The notes beneath the pieces were generated by a model, which had not been told where the DNA came from, ran no database searches, and saw only the letters and a program-made list of their open reading frames with translations. The position numbers and the translations under genes were made by a program. From the NCBI GenBank assembly GCA_002431915.1, contig DJEP01000020.1, forward strand, positions 1 through 14,387: a stretch of DNA of 14,387 nucleotides, in the 5' to 3' direction. Shown here piece after piece: positions 1-6,292 of this stretch; within the stretch, counting starts at the first letter, position 1; each line of letters starts with the position of its first letter. Origin of the DNA: Lachnospiraceae bacterium UBA5895. Lineage in GTDB: Bacteria; Bacillota; Clostridia; Lachnospirales; Lachnospiraceae.

Positions 1-25
1 TGCACGCGTAACTTTCCATTTATGT

Positions 26-227
26 TAACATAATTTGATGTCGGGGTCAAAAGCCCCCGACTTTGATGCGTACGAATTGTTCCGTGCTACGCACTCCCAC
101 AATTCTACCCTATATTCGCATATCGTGGCGGGTCCCAAGGTCTTTCACCCACCTATGAGCAAGCTCATGTGGGTTTAGACCTTTTGACCCTGGCATCATA
201 ATTTGCTGCCATAGTAAGATTATGTTA
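26..227. repeat. Structured intergenic repeat with nested inverted repeats
   Basis: No gene is visible in 1-260. Instead there are nested inverted repeats. The outer arms are TAACATAAT (26-34) and ATTATGTTA (219-227). Inside them GGGTCAAAAG (44-53) is a perfect complement of CTTTTGACCC (181-190), and this match extends imperfectly to 36-53 against 181-198. A local hairpin competes with it: GTCGGGG (40-46) with CCCCGAC (55-61). A further long hairpin runs from AAGGTCT (137-143) to AGACCTT (177-183), with inner arms ACCCAC/GTGGGT and ATGAGC/GCTCAT around an AA loop. The layout resembles a MITE-like or dispersed palindromic repeat, or a structured RNA; the strand is unknown. I see no second copy in the window. 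Calling it multi-copy is inference. Confidence 0.65.
67..105. other. Possible H-type pseudoknot inside the repeat
   Basis: Two complementary pairs interleave. TGCGTA (67-72) pairs with TACGCA (88-93). GAATTGT (74-80), which lies in the loop of the first stem, pairs with ACAATTC (99-105), which lies outside it. The connecting segments are 1, 7 and 5 nt, compatible with an H-type pseudoknot, or with two mutually exclusive stems. A small local alternative, GTGC/GCAC around TAC (84-94), also exists. The pairing is directly visible; that it forms as RNA is inference. Confidence 0.35.
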
Positions 228-238
228 TATTAATCTTA
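203..238 (+). promoter_or_regulatory. Promoter of the first Nudix operon with palindromic operator
   Basis: A weak -35 TTGCTG (203-208), a 17-nt spacer and a -10 TATATT (226-231) precede the Nudix gene at 273. A perfect 8-bp inverted repeat, TAAGATTA (215-222) and TAATCTTA (231-238), separated by 8 nt, straddles the -10. Its placement is that of a repressor operator. The cognate regulator is not identifiable. Confidence 0.45.
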
Positions 239-272
239 TGTAAGAAGACATAAGCGCAAGAGGGTGCATGCA

Positions 273-725
273 ATGGCGGGAATCGAAAAAGTAATCTTTA
301 TGAATATGTGCATGGTCTATGATAGCGAGGGTAATGTGCTGGCACTGGATAAGGTAGGAAAGAGCTATTCGGGAACGACATTTCCCGGCGGACATGTGGA
401 GCCCGGGGAGACCTTCAAAGAATCGGTGATCCGGGAAATCTATGAAGAGACCGGGCTGACGATCCGAAATCCCAGACTGACCGGCATCTATCACTGGATG
501 ACAGGGGACATACGAAATGTGGGATTTTTATATAAGACGGCGGAATACGAAGGAAAACTGATTTCCTCCGAGGAGGGAAAAGTCTACTGGATCTCAGGGG
601 AAGAATTCCTGAAGAAGCCGCTGGCACCGGGCATGGAACAGGTGTGGCAGATGATGCATGACGAGGATGCACAGGAGTGTCTGCAGACACTGACAGAGGA
701 AGGCATCGTATCGAAAATTCAGTAG
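273..725 (+). CDS. Nudix hydrolase, 8-oxo-dGTP diphosphatase type
   Basis: A 150-residue Nudix hydrolase that would cleave a nucleoside diphosphate linked to another group. The N-terminus (FMNMCMVYD) and length match the MutT-like group annotated as 8-oxo-dGTP diphosphatases in Firmicutes, so a nucleotide-pool cleansing role is likely but the substrate is inferred. The complete Nudix box is present: G40, E46, R54-E55, E58-E59 and G61, with PGGHVEPGE leading into it. I chose ATG 273 over an in-frame GTG at 264 because AAGAGGG (258-264) stands 8 nt before the ATG and overlaps the GTG. It is the first gene of a run (methyltransferase, HD protein, second Nudix), with a 65-nt gap to the next gene. 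The promoter and palindrome at 203-238 lie upstream. Confidence 0.88.
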   Translation: MAGIEKVIFMNMCMVYDSEGNVLALDKVGKSYSGTTFPGGHVEPGETFKESVIREIYEETGLTIRNPRLTGIYHWMTGDIRNVGFLYKTAEYEGKLISSEEGKVYWISGEEFLKKPLAPGMEQVWQMMHDEDAQECLQTLTEEGIVSKIQ

Positions 726-790
726 TGGGTTTCGAGGGACTGTGGCTACGGTGATAATCTATTACTTGCGGGAAAGGAGAGCAGCGCGCA

Positions 791-1405
791 GTGTTTTGGG
801 ATAAAGTCGCAGGTCTGTATGATCTGTTTGAAAATATTTATAACAAAAAGGTCTATCGTGAGACGGGACAGAAAGTGGCAGAATGGCTACAGGAGACGGA
901 TGAGGTACTGGAATGTGCCTGCGGAACGGGAGCCATCAGCAGGTATATTGCCGACAAATGTAAGCACCTTACGGCAACGGACTATTCGGAAGGCATGTTA
1001 AAGCAGGCGAAGAAGCATCTGGCTTCGAAAGAAAATGTTACTTTTGCCCAGGTGGATATTATGCACCTTCCCTATGAAGAGCAGAGCTTTGACGCGGTGG
1101 TGGCGGGAAATGTGATCCATCTGCTTCCGGAACCGCAGAAAGCCATGGAGGAACTGCTGCGGGTCTGTAAGGAGGGCGGCAAAGTGATTCTCCCCACTTA
1201 CATTAATAAATCCGAAAAAAGCAGCCGGGCTGCTGTGAAATTTCTGGAAAAGCTGGGTGCGGATTTTAAACAGCAGTTTGATGCGGATTCTTACCAACGC
1301 TTTTTTGCGGACATGCATCTTACAAAGACAGAATTTACCATCGTGGAGGGACGGATGCCCTGCGACATTGCAGTCATCTCGAAAGAAAAAACGGAGGAAA
1401 AATAA
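791..1405 (+). CDS. Class I SAM-dependent methyltransferase
   Basis: A 204-residue protein of the UbiE/Methyltransf_11 type that transfers a methyl group from S-adenosylmethionine to an unknown small molecule. Motif I is VLECACGTGA at about residues 39-48, motif II has the acidic D64 in ATDYSEGML, and the region around residues 89-114 (DIMHLP, then SFDAVVAGNVIHLLPEP) is the usual post-motif segment with the VIHLLP helix start. It begins with GTG at 791, 11 nt after AAAGGAG (773-779). No nearer in-frame ATG keeps the N-terminal helix FWDKVAGLYD, which is normal for the family. Its stop is one base before the start of the HD gene, so the two are almost certainly co-transcribed. The substrate cannot be read from sequence. 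Confidence 0.87.
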   Translation: MFWDKVAGLYDLFENIYNKKVYRETGQKVAEWLQETDEVLECACGTGAISRYIADKCKHLTATDYSEGMLKQAKKHLASKENVTFAQVDIMHLPYEEQSFDAVVAGNVIHLLPEPQKAMEELLRVCKEGGKVILPTYINKSEKSSRAAVKFLEKLGADFKQQFDADSYQRFFADMHLTKTEFTIVEGRMPCDIAVISKEKTEEK

Positions 1406-1406
1406 A

Positions 1407-1895
1407 ATGATCAACAAATTACATATGGCAATGATCGAACTTTACCGCGGGGATGCAAAACGTATCCAGCATTTTTGCAAGGTGCACAGCTATGCGAAGC
1501 TGATCGCGGAGATGGAAAACGTGGATGCGGAGACTTTATTTATTCTGGAGACAGCGGCCTTGACCCACGATATTGGCATTCATCTGTGCGAAGAAAAATA
1601 CGGAAACAGCAACGGAAAATTACAGGAAAAAGAAGGTCCGGCTATTGCCGAAAAACTGCTGGCGGATCTGGGTTTCTCCAAAGAAGTTTCCGAGCGGGTG
1701 CAATACCTGATCGCCCATCACCATACCTACAACAACATTAACGGGATCGATTATCAGATCCTGGTGGAAGCGGATTTTCTCGTAAATATGTATGAGGATG
1801 AACTGCCTGAAGAAGCCATGCAGAATGCCTGTCGGAATATTTTCCGGACGGAAGCCGGGAAAAAGATCTGCAGGGAGATGTATGGGGTAGAGTAA
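1407..1895 (+). CDS. HD domain phosphohydrolase
   Basis: A 162-residue HD-domain protein, expected to be a metal-dependent phosphohydrolase acting on a nucleotide or similar phosphate ester. The metal ligands of the fold can be placed: H27 (or H22) in the first helix, the H54-D55 doublet in ALTHDIG, histidines 104-106 in IAHHH, and D123 in VEADFLVN. The frame is open upstream to 1257, but that stretch overlaps the methyltransferase. ATG 1407 is preceded by GGAGG (1393-1397) at 9 nt, so it is the true start. Only one base separates it from the methyltransferase stop, implying translational coupling. Its position between two Nudix genes suggests a role in nucleotide or damaged-metabolite clearance; this is contextual inference. 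Confidence 0.87.
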   Translation: MINKLHMAMIELYRGDAKRIQHFCKVHSYAKLIAEMENVDAETLFILETAALTHDIGIHLCEEKYGNSNGKLQEKEGPAIAEKLLADLGFSKEVSERVQYLIAHHHTYNNINGIDYQILVEADFLVNMYEDELPEEAMQNACRNIFRTEAGKKICREMYGVE

Positions 1896-1932
1896 TTTTA
1901 GAACTTAAAAATGAGGACAGGAGAGGACAGTC

Positions 1933-2547
1933 ATGAGTAAATGGACAGAGCTGGCGATCCGGGTGCAGAGCATTGCACAGGCAGGACTTGCCTATACAGA
2001 AGGGGTATACGACAGAGAACGTTATGAAGAACTGCGGTATATTGCGGCGGAGATGATTTCCTGCGAGAGCGGAATTCCGGTGAAAACGGTGAAGACCTTT
2101 TTATGCAACGAGACCGGTTATCAGACACCAAAAGTGGATACCAGGGCTGCGGTATTCCGAGATGGAAAAATACTGTTAGTGCATGAGAAAAACGGGACCT
2201 GGTCTCTGCCCGGCGGCTGGTGTGATGTGGATCAGTCCGTGGCATCCAATGCCGTAAAAGAGACGAAAGAAGAGGCGGGACTGGAAGTTGCGGCGGAAAA
2301 ATTGATCGCCGTGCAGGACTGGCGGAAACACAATGCCTGCAATCTGCCTTATGGCGTAGTGAAGATCTTCGTATTGTGTAAGGTACTGGGCGGAGAATTC
2401 CATGAGAATATCGAGACCACGGGAATACAGTATTTTTCCAGAGAAGAGCTGCCGGACAACCTGGCGAATGAGAAGACCACCAGAGAGCAGATACTGCTGT
2501 GCTTTGATGCCAATGAGGATCCGGACTGGAAAACAATATTTGACTAA
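1933..2547 (+). CDS. Nudix hydrolase with N-terminal accessory domain (YjhB-like)
   Basis: A 204-residue protein with the two-part build of the YjhB/ADP-ribose-pyrophosphatase group. A helical N-terminal domain (about residues 1-65: AIRVQSIAQAGLAYTEGVYD and following) precedes a Nudix domain from about residue 69 (VDTRAAVFRDGKILLVHEK). The Nudix box begins at G95 and ends at G116-L117, with E110, E113 and E114 present. Two consensus positions differ: the first glutamate is Q101 and the arginine is K109. The EExG core that binds metal is intact, so activity is plausible. Start ATG 1933 follows a purine-rich GGAGAGGA (1919-1926). It lies 37 nt after the HD gene and 18 nt before the broken aldo/keto reductase, in the same run. 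The substrate is inferred only from the family. Confidence 0.85.
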   Translation: MSKWTELAIRVQSIAQAGLAYTEGVYDRERYEELRYIAAEMISCESGIPVKTVKTFLCNETGYQTPKVDTRAAVFRDGKILLVHEKNGTWSLPGGWCDVDQSVASNAVKETKEEAGLEVAAEKLIAVQDWRKHNACNLPYGVVKIFVLCKVLGGEFHENIETTGIQYFSREELPDNLANEKTTREQILLCFDANEDPDWKTIFD

Positions 2548-2565
2548 ACAAGAGGGAACAGATCC

Positions 2566-3092
2566 ATGGAATATACGAGACTTGGGAGCACTGATATAGA
2601 AATTTCAAAATTATGTGTGGGTTGTATGAGCTTTGGCAAGGCGGGCACCATGCATGACTGGACATTGGATGAAGCAGAGACGGAAAAGGTCGTAAAATAC
2701 GCATTGGAGCTTGGCATCAATTTCTTCGACACTGCCAACGGTTACTCTGCGGGAACCAGCGAGGAATATCTGGGAAAAGCACTGAAAAAGAATATTTCCC
2801 GTGACAAATCCGTGATCGCATCCAAGGTTTATTTTAATCCCGGCAGACTGTCAAGAGAGGCCATCCACAGAGAAATCGATGGCAGCCTGAAACGTCTGGG
2901 CACCGATTATCTGGATCTGTATATCATTCACCGTTTTGATTACGAGACATCCATCGAAGAGACCATGGGTGGACACCGTTTACTGCCATGGAGAATCATT
3001 ATAATCTGTTGTACGGAGAGGATGAGCGGGAACTGATCCCCATCTGTAAGCAGATGGGAGTGACACTGATGCCCTACAGCCCGCTGGCAGCA
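2566..3092 (+). pseudogene. Aldo/keto reductase, broken by an internal deletion
   Basis: The 5' part encodes a normal AKR N-terminal half (about 135 residues), an NADPH-dependent oxidoreductase with all four catalytic residues visible: D55, Y60 (FFDTANGY), K87 (IASK) and H122 (YIIHRFD). After IEETM, near 2966, the frame turns into unrelated residues and stops at 3036. The family sequence resumes in another frame from about 2970 as WTPFTAMENHYNLLY, then ERELIPICKQMGV and PYSPLAA, ending near 3092. Roughly 35 codons normally found between these blocks are missing and the frame is shifted; the rest of the C-terminus is also absent. A barrel lacking these strands should not fold. The 5' start (ATG 2566, AGAGGGA upstream) still looks expressed. 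Confidence 0.85.
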
Positions 3093-3335
3093 GTGGCATG
3101 GATCCTGCTGGGAATCTACTGGTTGTATACAACGGTCTACGTTGTCTGCAAGGCATCTCGGGTTGGAACTAATGCGTACCTGTTTGGAATACTGACATTT
3201 TTTACCAACCTGTTTGGAGTGGCGTGCCTGTGGGGATACATCGCATTGCATACCGTATGTCCTGAATGCGGCACAAGGATTTCTGTAAAGGATGCCTATT
3301 GCAAGGGATGTGGAAAGAATCGTTATAATGAATGA
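3093..3335 (+). pseudogene. C-terminal remnant of a zinc-ribbon membrane protein fused to the AKR tail
   Basis: Directly after PYSPLAA of the broken reductase, in the same frame, the sequence becomes hydrophobic: AWILLGIYWLYTTVYVVC, then AYLFGILTFFTNLFGVACLW, which look like two membrane helices. A C-terminal zinc ribbon follows, CPECG and CKGCG (two CXXC knuckles), ending at a natural-looking stop. This is the tail of an unrelated small membrane protein whose own start is missing. A 115-codon open frame from ATG 2988 spans both pieces, but no ribosome site precedes that ATG, so a translated chimera is possible but not supported. The family is not recognised beyond the zinc-ribbon class. The 97 bases after it hold only the next promoter. 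Confidence 0.6.
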
Positions 3336-3365
3336 AAAATTTAAATCTTGCAAACGTATAAACAC

Positions 3366-3415
3366 TTGACAAATAAACGATCGTTTACTAAAATAAAAGC
3401 GTAAACGATCGTTTA
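3366..3415 (+). promoter_or_regulatory. TetR promoter with two identical 14-bp operators
   Basis: Consensus TTGACA (3366-3371), a 17-nt spacer and TAAAAT (3389-3394). The perfect palindrome TAAACGATCGTTTA occurs twice: at 3374-3387, filling the spacer, and at 3402-3415, just past the expected transcription start. The two centres are 28 bp apart. GGAGG at 3422-3426 then leads to the TetR start. Palindromes of this size next to a tetR-family gene are typical autoregulatory sites. Binding by the neighbouring protein is inferred. Confidence 0.88.
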
Positions 3416-3432
3416 TTTTATGGAGGTATCAC

Positions 3433-4023
3433 ATGAGTAATAGAAAAGAAGAAATATTAACGGTAGCACTGCATCTGTTCGCCAAAGATGGCTATGAAGC
3501 TGTGTCGGTCAGTCGGATCGCCGGAGAACTTGATATGACGAAAGGCGCATTATACCGCCACTACAAGAGCAAAAGAGACATTTTTGACTGTATTGTAGAG
3601 CGGATGGAGCAGGGAGACAGCGAGCAGGCAGCAGAGCATGATATGCCGGAAGATGATAAAGAGAGCATGCCGGAACAGTACGAGACAGTGTCATTGGATG
3701 AATTTGTCGAATATAGCAAGTCAATGTTTGCATACTGGACGGAGGACGATTTCGCATCGTCGTTTCGGAAGATGCTTACCATCGAGCAGTTCCGGAATGA
3801 AGAGATGCAGAGATTGTATCAGCAGTATCTGGCAGCAGGTCCGGTCTCCTATGTAAAAGATTTGTTCGAGAGCATGAGGATTGCGAATGCCGAAGAGAAC
3901 GCGGTCCGATTTTATGCAACGATGTATTTTTATTACAGCGTCTATGATGGTGCAGAAGACAAGGAAAAAGTAAAACAAGAATTTGAATCCGTCCTGAGCA
4001 ATATAGCGCGGAAACTTAAGTAA
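3433..4023 (+). CDS. TetR/AcrR family transcriptional repressor
   Basis: A 196-residue TetR-type regulator. The N-terminal DNA-binding domain occupies about residues 1-55, with ILTVALHLFAKDGYEAVSV, then the helix-turn-helix from about 27 to 46 (RIAGELDMTKGALYRHYKSK). The remainder is helical and divergent, as expected for ligand-binding domains of this family; the ligand is unknown. The acidic stretch at residues 62-85 (many D, E, Q) is a flexible-looking insert between the DNA-binding and ligand parts. ATG 3433 is preceded by GGAGG (3422-3426). Two identical palindromes overlapping its promoter strongly suggest that it represses itself and the two genes downstream, which follow at 14 and 1 nt. 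It probably controls them as one unit. Confidence 0.92.
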   Translation: MSNRKEEILTVALHLFAKDGYEAVSVSRIAGELDMTKGALYRHYKSKRDIFDCIVERMEQGDSEQAAEHDMPEDDKESMPEQYETVSLDEFVEYSKSMFAYWTEDDFASSFRKMLTIEQFRNEEMQRLYQQYLAAGPVSYVKDLFESMRIANAEENAVRFYATMYFYYSVYDGAEDKEKVKQEFESVLSNIARKLK

Positions 4024-4037
4024 AGGAGGATCGGATC

Positions 4038-4661
4038 ATGAAGAATAATATTGTCATTCGTTTGGAAGAAAAAAGTGAATACCGAGCAGTGGAAAATCTG
4101 GTAAGAGACAGCTTTTGGAATGTGTACCGCCCCGGATGTCCGGAGCATTATGTCCTTCATCAGTTGAGAAATGATCCGGCATTTGTTCCGGAACTTGATT
4201 TTGTCATGTACCGGGAGGAAGAACTCATTGGGCAAAATATGTTTATGAAGGCTACAATAACGGCAGACGACGGAAGAAGCATTCCTATCATGACCATGGG
4301 ACCAGTCTGTATCAAAAATGAGTATAAGCGGAAAGGATATGGAAAAATCCTGCTGGATTATTCCTTAGAGAAAGCTGCGGAACTTGGCTGTGGTGCTTTA
4401 TGTTTCGAAGGAAACATTGATTTTTACGGGAAAAGTGGGTTTAGACAAGCTAGCGAATATGATATCCGCTATCATGGGCTGCCGGAGGGGGAAGATGCAT
4501 CGTTTTTTCTGTGCAAGGAACTGATACCTGGGTATCTGAATGGAATTACAGGAGAGTATGCGACACCGGCAGGTTATCTGGTAGATGAGCAGGAAGCGGA
4601 AGAGTTCGATAAGCAGTTTCCACAGAAAGAGAAAAAGAAACTGCCGGGACAGATTTTTTGA
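4038..4661 (+). CDS. GNAT family N-acetyltransferase
   Basis: A 207-residue acetyl-CoA-dependent transferase. The coenzyme-binding motif A is KRKGYGKILLDYSLEKA, with the R/Q-X-X-G-X-G core at residues 97-102, followed by the motif B region FEGNIDFYGKSGF (about 123-135). The N-terminus and the C-terminal 60 residues are longer than in a minimal GNAT domain and resemble the putative N-acetyltransferase group whose acceptor is unknown. AAAGGAGGA (4022-4030) lies 8 nt before ATG 4038 and overlaps the TetR stop, so it is coupled to the regulator. The next gene begins one base after its TGA. Pairing with a nucleotidyltransferase under TetR control would fit drug modification, but no aminoglycoside-acetyltransferase signature is evident. 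Confidence 0.88.
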   Translation: MKNNIVIRLEEKSEYRAVENLVRDSFWNVYRPGCPEHYVLHQLRNDPAFVPELDFVMYREEELIGQNMFMKATITADDGRSIPIMTMGPVCIKNEYKRKGYGKILLDYSLEKAAELGCGALCFEGNIDFYGKSGFRQASEYDIRYHGLPEGEDASFFLCKELIPGYLNGITGEYATPAGYLVDEQEAEEFDKQFPQKEKKKLPGQIF

Positions 4662-4662
4662 A

Positions 4663-5514
4663 ATGAGTGAAAAGAGGAAAATGGATAAATATGTGGGTAT
4701 TAAAAAGAATATCTTGGAATACGCTAATCAGGATGCGGACATTAAGGCGATTGTCGTAATCGGTTCATTTGTAAGAGAAGAGGTAACGGTGGATGCGTTT
4801 TCAGATCTGGATCTCATCATAGCAACTGATAACACTGAAAAATGGATTATTGGAGAATATCCACAAAAGTTTGGTAATGTGAGTATTTCTTTTATCGAAC
4901 CGACATTAGGCGGTGGAAAAGAGAGGCGTATCATCTATGAGGAAGATAAAGATGTGGATATGATTATTTTTACGCCGGAGCAATTCGCAGATAATATAAA
5001 AAGCGGTGTGGCGCAATGGGTGATGAACCGGGGATATGAGGTGATGTATGATTCCGTAGGTTTCACAGAACTGATAAAACAGTATGTCAGTCATACACAT
5101 TCAAATCCGGAAATGTCGGAAGCAGAATATCGGAACATGGTAAATGATTTCTTTTTTCATAATATCTGGGCTTGCAAAAAATTGAGGCGGGGAGAAACCT
5201 GGGCGGCAAAGATATGTGTGGATGGATATTTGAAGAATCATCTGTTGAAAATGATGGAACTGTATTGCTTTCTGCAGGACGGCAGAGACGTATGGCACGA
5301 AGGAAGATTCCTCGATCAATGGGCAGAGGATAACATATTGAAAGAATTAAAAAATTGTTTTGCACATTATGAGAAAGACGACATTATGCGGTCGCTCCGG
5401 GCAACGCATGACCTTTTTGACAGAATTGCAGGAGGGGTGGCAGAAATGCTTGGATATGACTATCCCGTAAAGGCAAAAGAATGCGCTGAAAAGTTTATAA
5501 ACAGATGCAACTAA
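4663..5514 (+). CDS. ANT(6)-like aminoglycoside 6-adenylyltransferase family protein
   Basis: A 283-residue protein of the streptomycin adenylyltransferase (AadE/ANT(6)) family, which transfers AMP from ATP to an aminoglycoside hydroxyl. The nucleotidyltransferase core is visible: G34-S35 with R38 (VIGSFVRE), then the metal-binding D48-L-D50 (DAFSDLDLII), and a later acidic strand, VDMIIFTPEQF. Length is slightly below the roughly 300 residues usual for AadE. The start is uncertain: ATG 4663 begins one base after the GNAT stop and would rely on coupling; ATG 4681 is preceded by AGAGG only 3 nt away. The frame is open further upstream only inside the GNAT gene. Many chromosomal members of this family are not proven resistance enzymes, so resistance is a hypothesis. 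Confidence 0.83.
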   Translation: MSEKRKMDKYVGIKKNILEYANQDADIKAIVVIGSFVREEVTVDAFSDLDLIIATDNTEKWIIGEYPQKFGNVSISFIEPTLGGGKERRIIYEEDKDVDMIIFTPEQFADNIKSGVAQWVMNRGYEVMYDSVGFTELIKQYVSHTHSNPEMSEAEYRNMVNDFFFHNIWACKKLRRGETWAAKICVDGYLKNHLLKMMELYCFLQDGRDVWHEGRFLDQWAEDNILKELKNCFAHYEKDDIMRSLRATHDLFDRIAGGVAEMLGYDYPVKAKECAEKFINRCN

Positions 5515-5553
5515 AGTTAACATAAATCCAAAAAAGATGACAAGTTTGTATGG

Positions 5554-5582
5554 TGTAAACCTAAACTGACAGAATCTATAAT
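5554..5582 (+). promoter_or_regulatory. Likely promoter of the XRE-AbrB operon
   Basis: A perfect -10 TATAAT lies at 5577-5582, 27 nt before the chosen start of the XRE-AbrB gene. A matching -35 is poor (TGTAAA, 5554-5559, spacer 17). The area carries short repeats, TGACA at 5538 and 5567 and TAAAC at 5556-5560 and 5562-5566, which may be regulator contacts. No terminator is visible after the preceding gene. Confidence 0.45.
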
Positions 5583-5609
5583 GGAAGTAACAGAAAGGAA
5601 GTGATGATC

Positions 5610-6050
5610 ATGTTGGCAGAGAATCTTGTGATGTTACGTAATTTAAAAGGCTTAACGCAGGAACAGGTGGCGGAAGTTGTTGGGATTTCCAGACAATCGT
5701 ATGCCAAATGGGAGCAGGGAGAGACGGTTCCGGATATTGAAAAATGTGACAGGCTTGCATCCTTTTACGGAATCAGGCTGGATGATCTGATGCATTACGC
5801 AGAAAAAGTCGGGAACACAAAAATGGCTCCGCCACCGGAAGGAAAGTTTTTATGGGGAACGGTAAAACTGGGCAACCGGGGACAGATCGTAATACCGAAA
5901 GAAGCGAGAGACAAGTACGGACTACAGGAGGGCTCCCGGCTGGTGGTATTGGGCGATGAAGAAGGCATTGCCTTAGTACAGGCGGAAAGGTTTGAAAGCC
6001 AGCTAAAAAATGCGATAGAGCTCAGTAGAAAAATGGTTGAGGAGGATTAG
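5610..6050 (+). CDS. XRE helix-turn-helix / SpoVT-AbrB fusion regulator
   Basis: A 146-residue DNA-binding protein with two domains. Residues 4-58 are a Cro/C1-type helix-turn-helix (LRNLKGLTQEQVAEVVGISR, then SYAKWEQGETVPD). Residues about 82-125 are a SpoVT/AbrB swapped-hairpin domain (WGTVKLGNRGQIVIPKEAR, then GSRLVVLGDEEGIALV). Both halves can bind DNA, so it is probably a transition-state-type or local regulator. The frame allows starts at 5601 (GTG), 5604 and 5610. AAGGAAGTGATG at 5595-5606 closely resembles the full anti-16S sequence and places ATG 5610 at the best distance. Only 3 nt separate it from the next small gene, with a third regulator following, so the three form a regulatory operon. 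Confidence 0.88.
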   Translation: MLAENLVMLRNLKGLTQEQVAEVVGISRQSYAKWEQGETVPDIEKCDRLASFYGIRLDDLMHYAEKVGNTKMAPPPEGKFLWGTVKLGNRGQIVIPKEARDKYGLQEGSRLVVLGDEEGIALVQAERFESQLKNAIELSRKMVEED

Positions 6051-6053
6051 AAT

Positions 6054-6269
6054 ATGAAGTGTTCAAATTGTGGAAAAGAAATGAGAAAAGGCTATTTATT
6101 CAGCAGTAAGGATGGGGCTTTCAGTTTCGCAAATGAGGTTCCCGGAGTATTTGAAAATGCTAAAAATGCAGATGGTTTTGTAGAGATCACAAAGCTGAAG
6201 CCCAGTCACAGAACAAGAATAGAAGCAGAGTGCTGTGAAGAATGCAGGATGCTGGTGATTCATTACTAA
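6054..6269 (+). CDS. Small four-cysteine zinc-ribbon protein (DUF6487-like)
   Basis: A 71-residue protein starting MKCSNCGKEMRKGYL and ending in CCEECRMLVIHY. Cysteines C3 and C6 pair with C60/C61 and C64 to make a probable zinc ribbon that brings the two ends together. The start and end match the small PF20097 (DUF6487) type found across Clostridia, whose function is unknown. It begins 3 nt after the XRE-AbrB stop, with GGAGG of the upstream reading frame (6040-6044) as ribosome site. The gap to the next regulator is 23 nt. It may be a zinc-responsive partner of the flanking regulators; that is inference. Confidence 0.75.
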   Translation: MKCSNCGKEMRKGYLFSSKDGAFSFANEVPGVFENAKNADGFVEITKLKPSHRTRIEAECCEECRMLVIHY

Positions 6270-6292
6270 TAGAAATACAGGAGGTGGAGACA

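Noticed and set aside
26..227. A CRISPR array or tRNA in the hairpin-rich leader
   Set aside because: There are no regularly spaced direct repeats and no cloverleaf with a CCA end; the repeats are inverted and nested.
225..494. Antisense open frame opposite the first Nudix gene
   Set aside because: It is a shadow of the coding strand: no ribosome site, no recognisable family, and it overlaps a well-supported gene.
1931..2704. Long antisense frame of 257 codons opposite the second Nudix gene
   Set aside because: Serine-, proline- and cysteine-rich translation typical of a reversed coding frame; no start signal and no domain.
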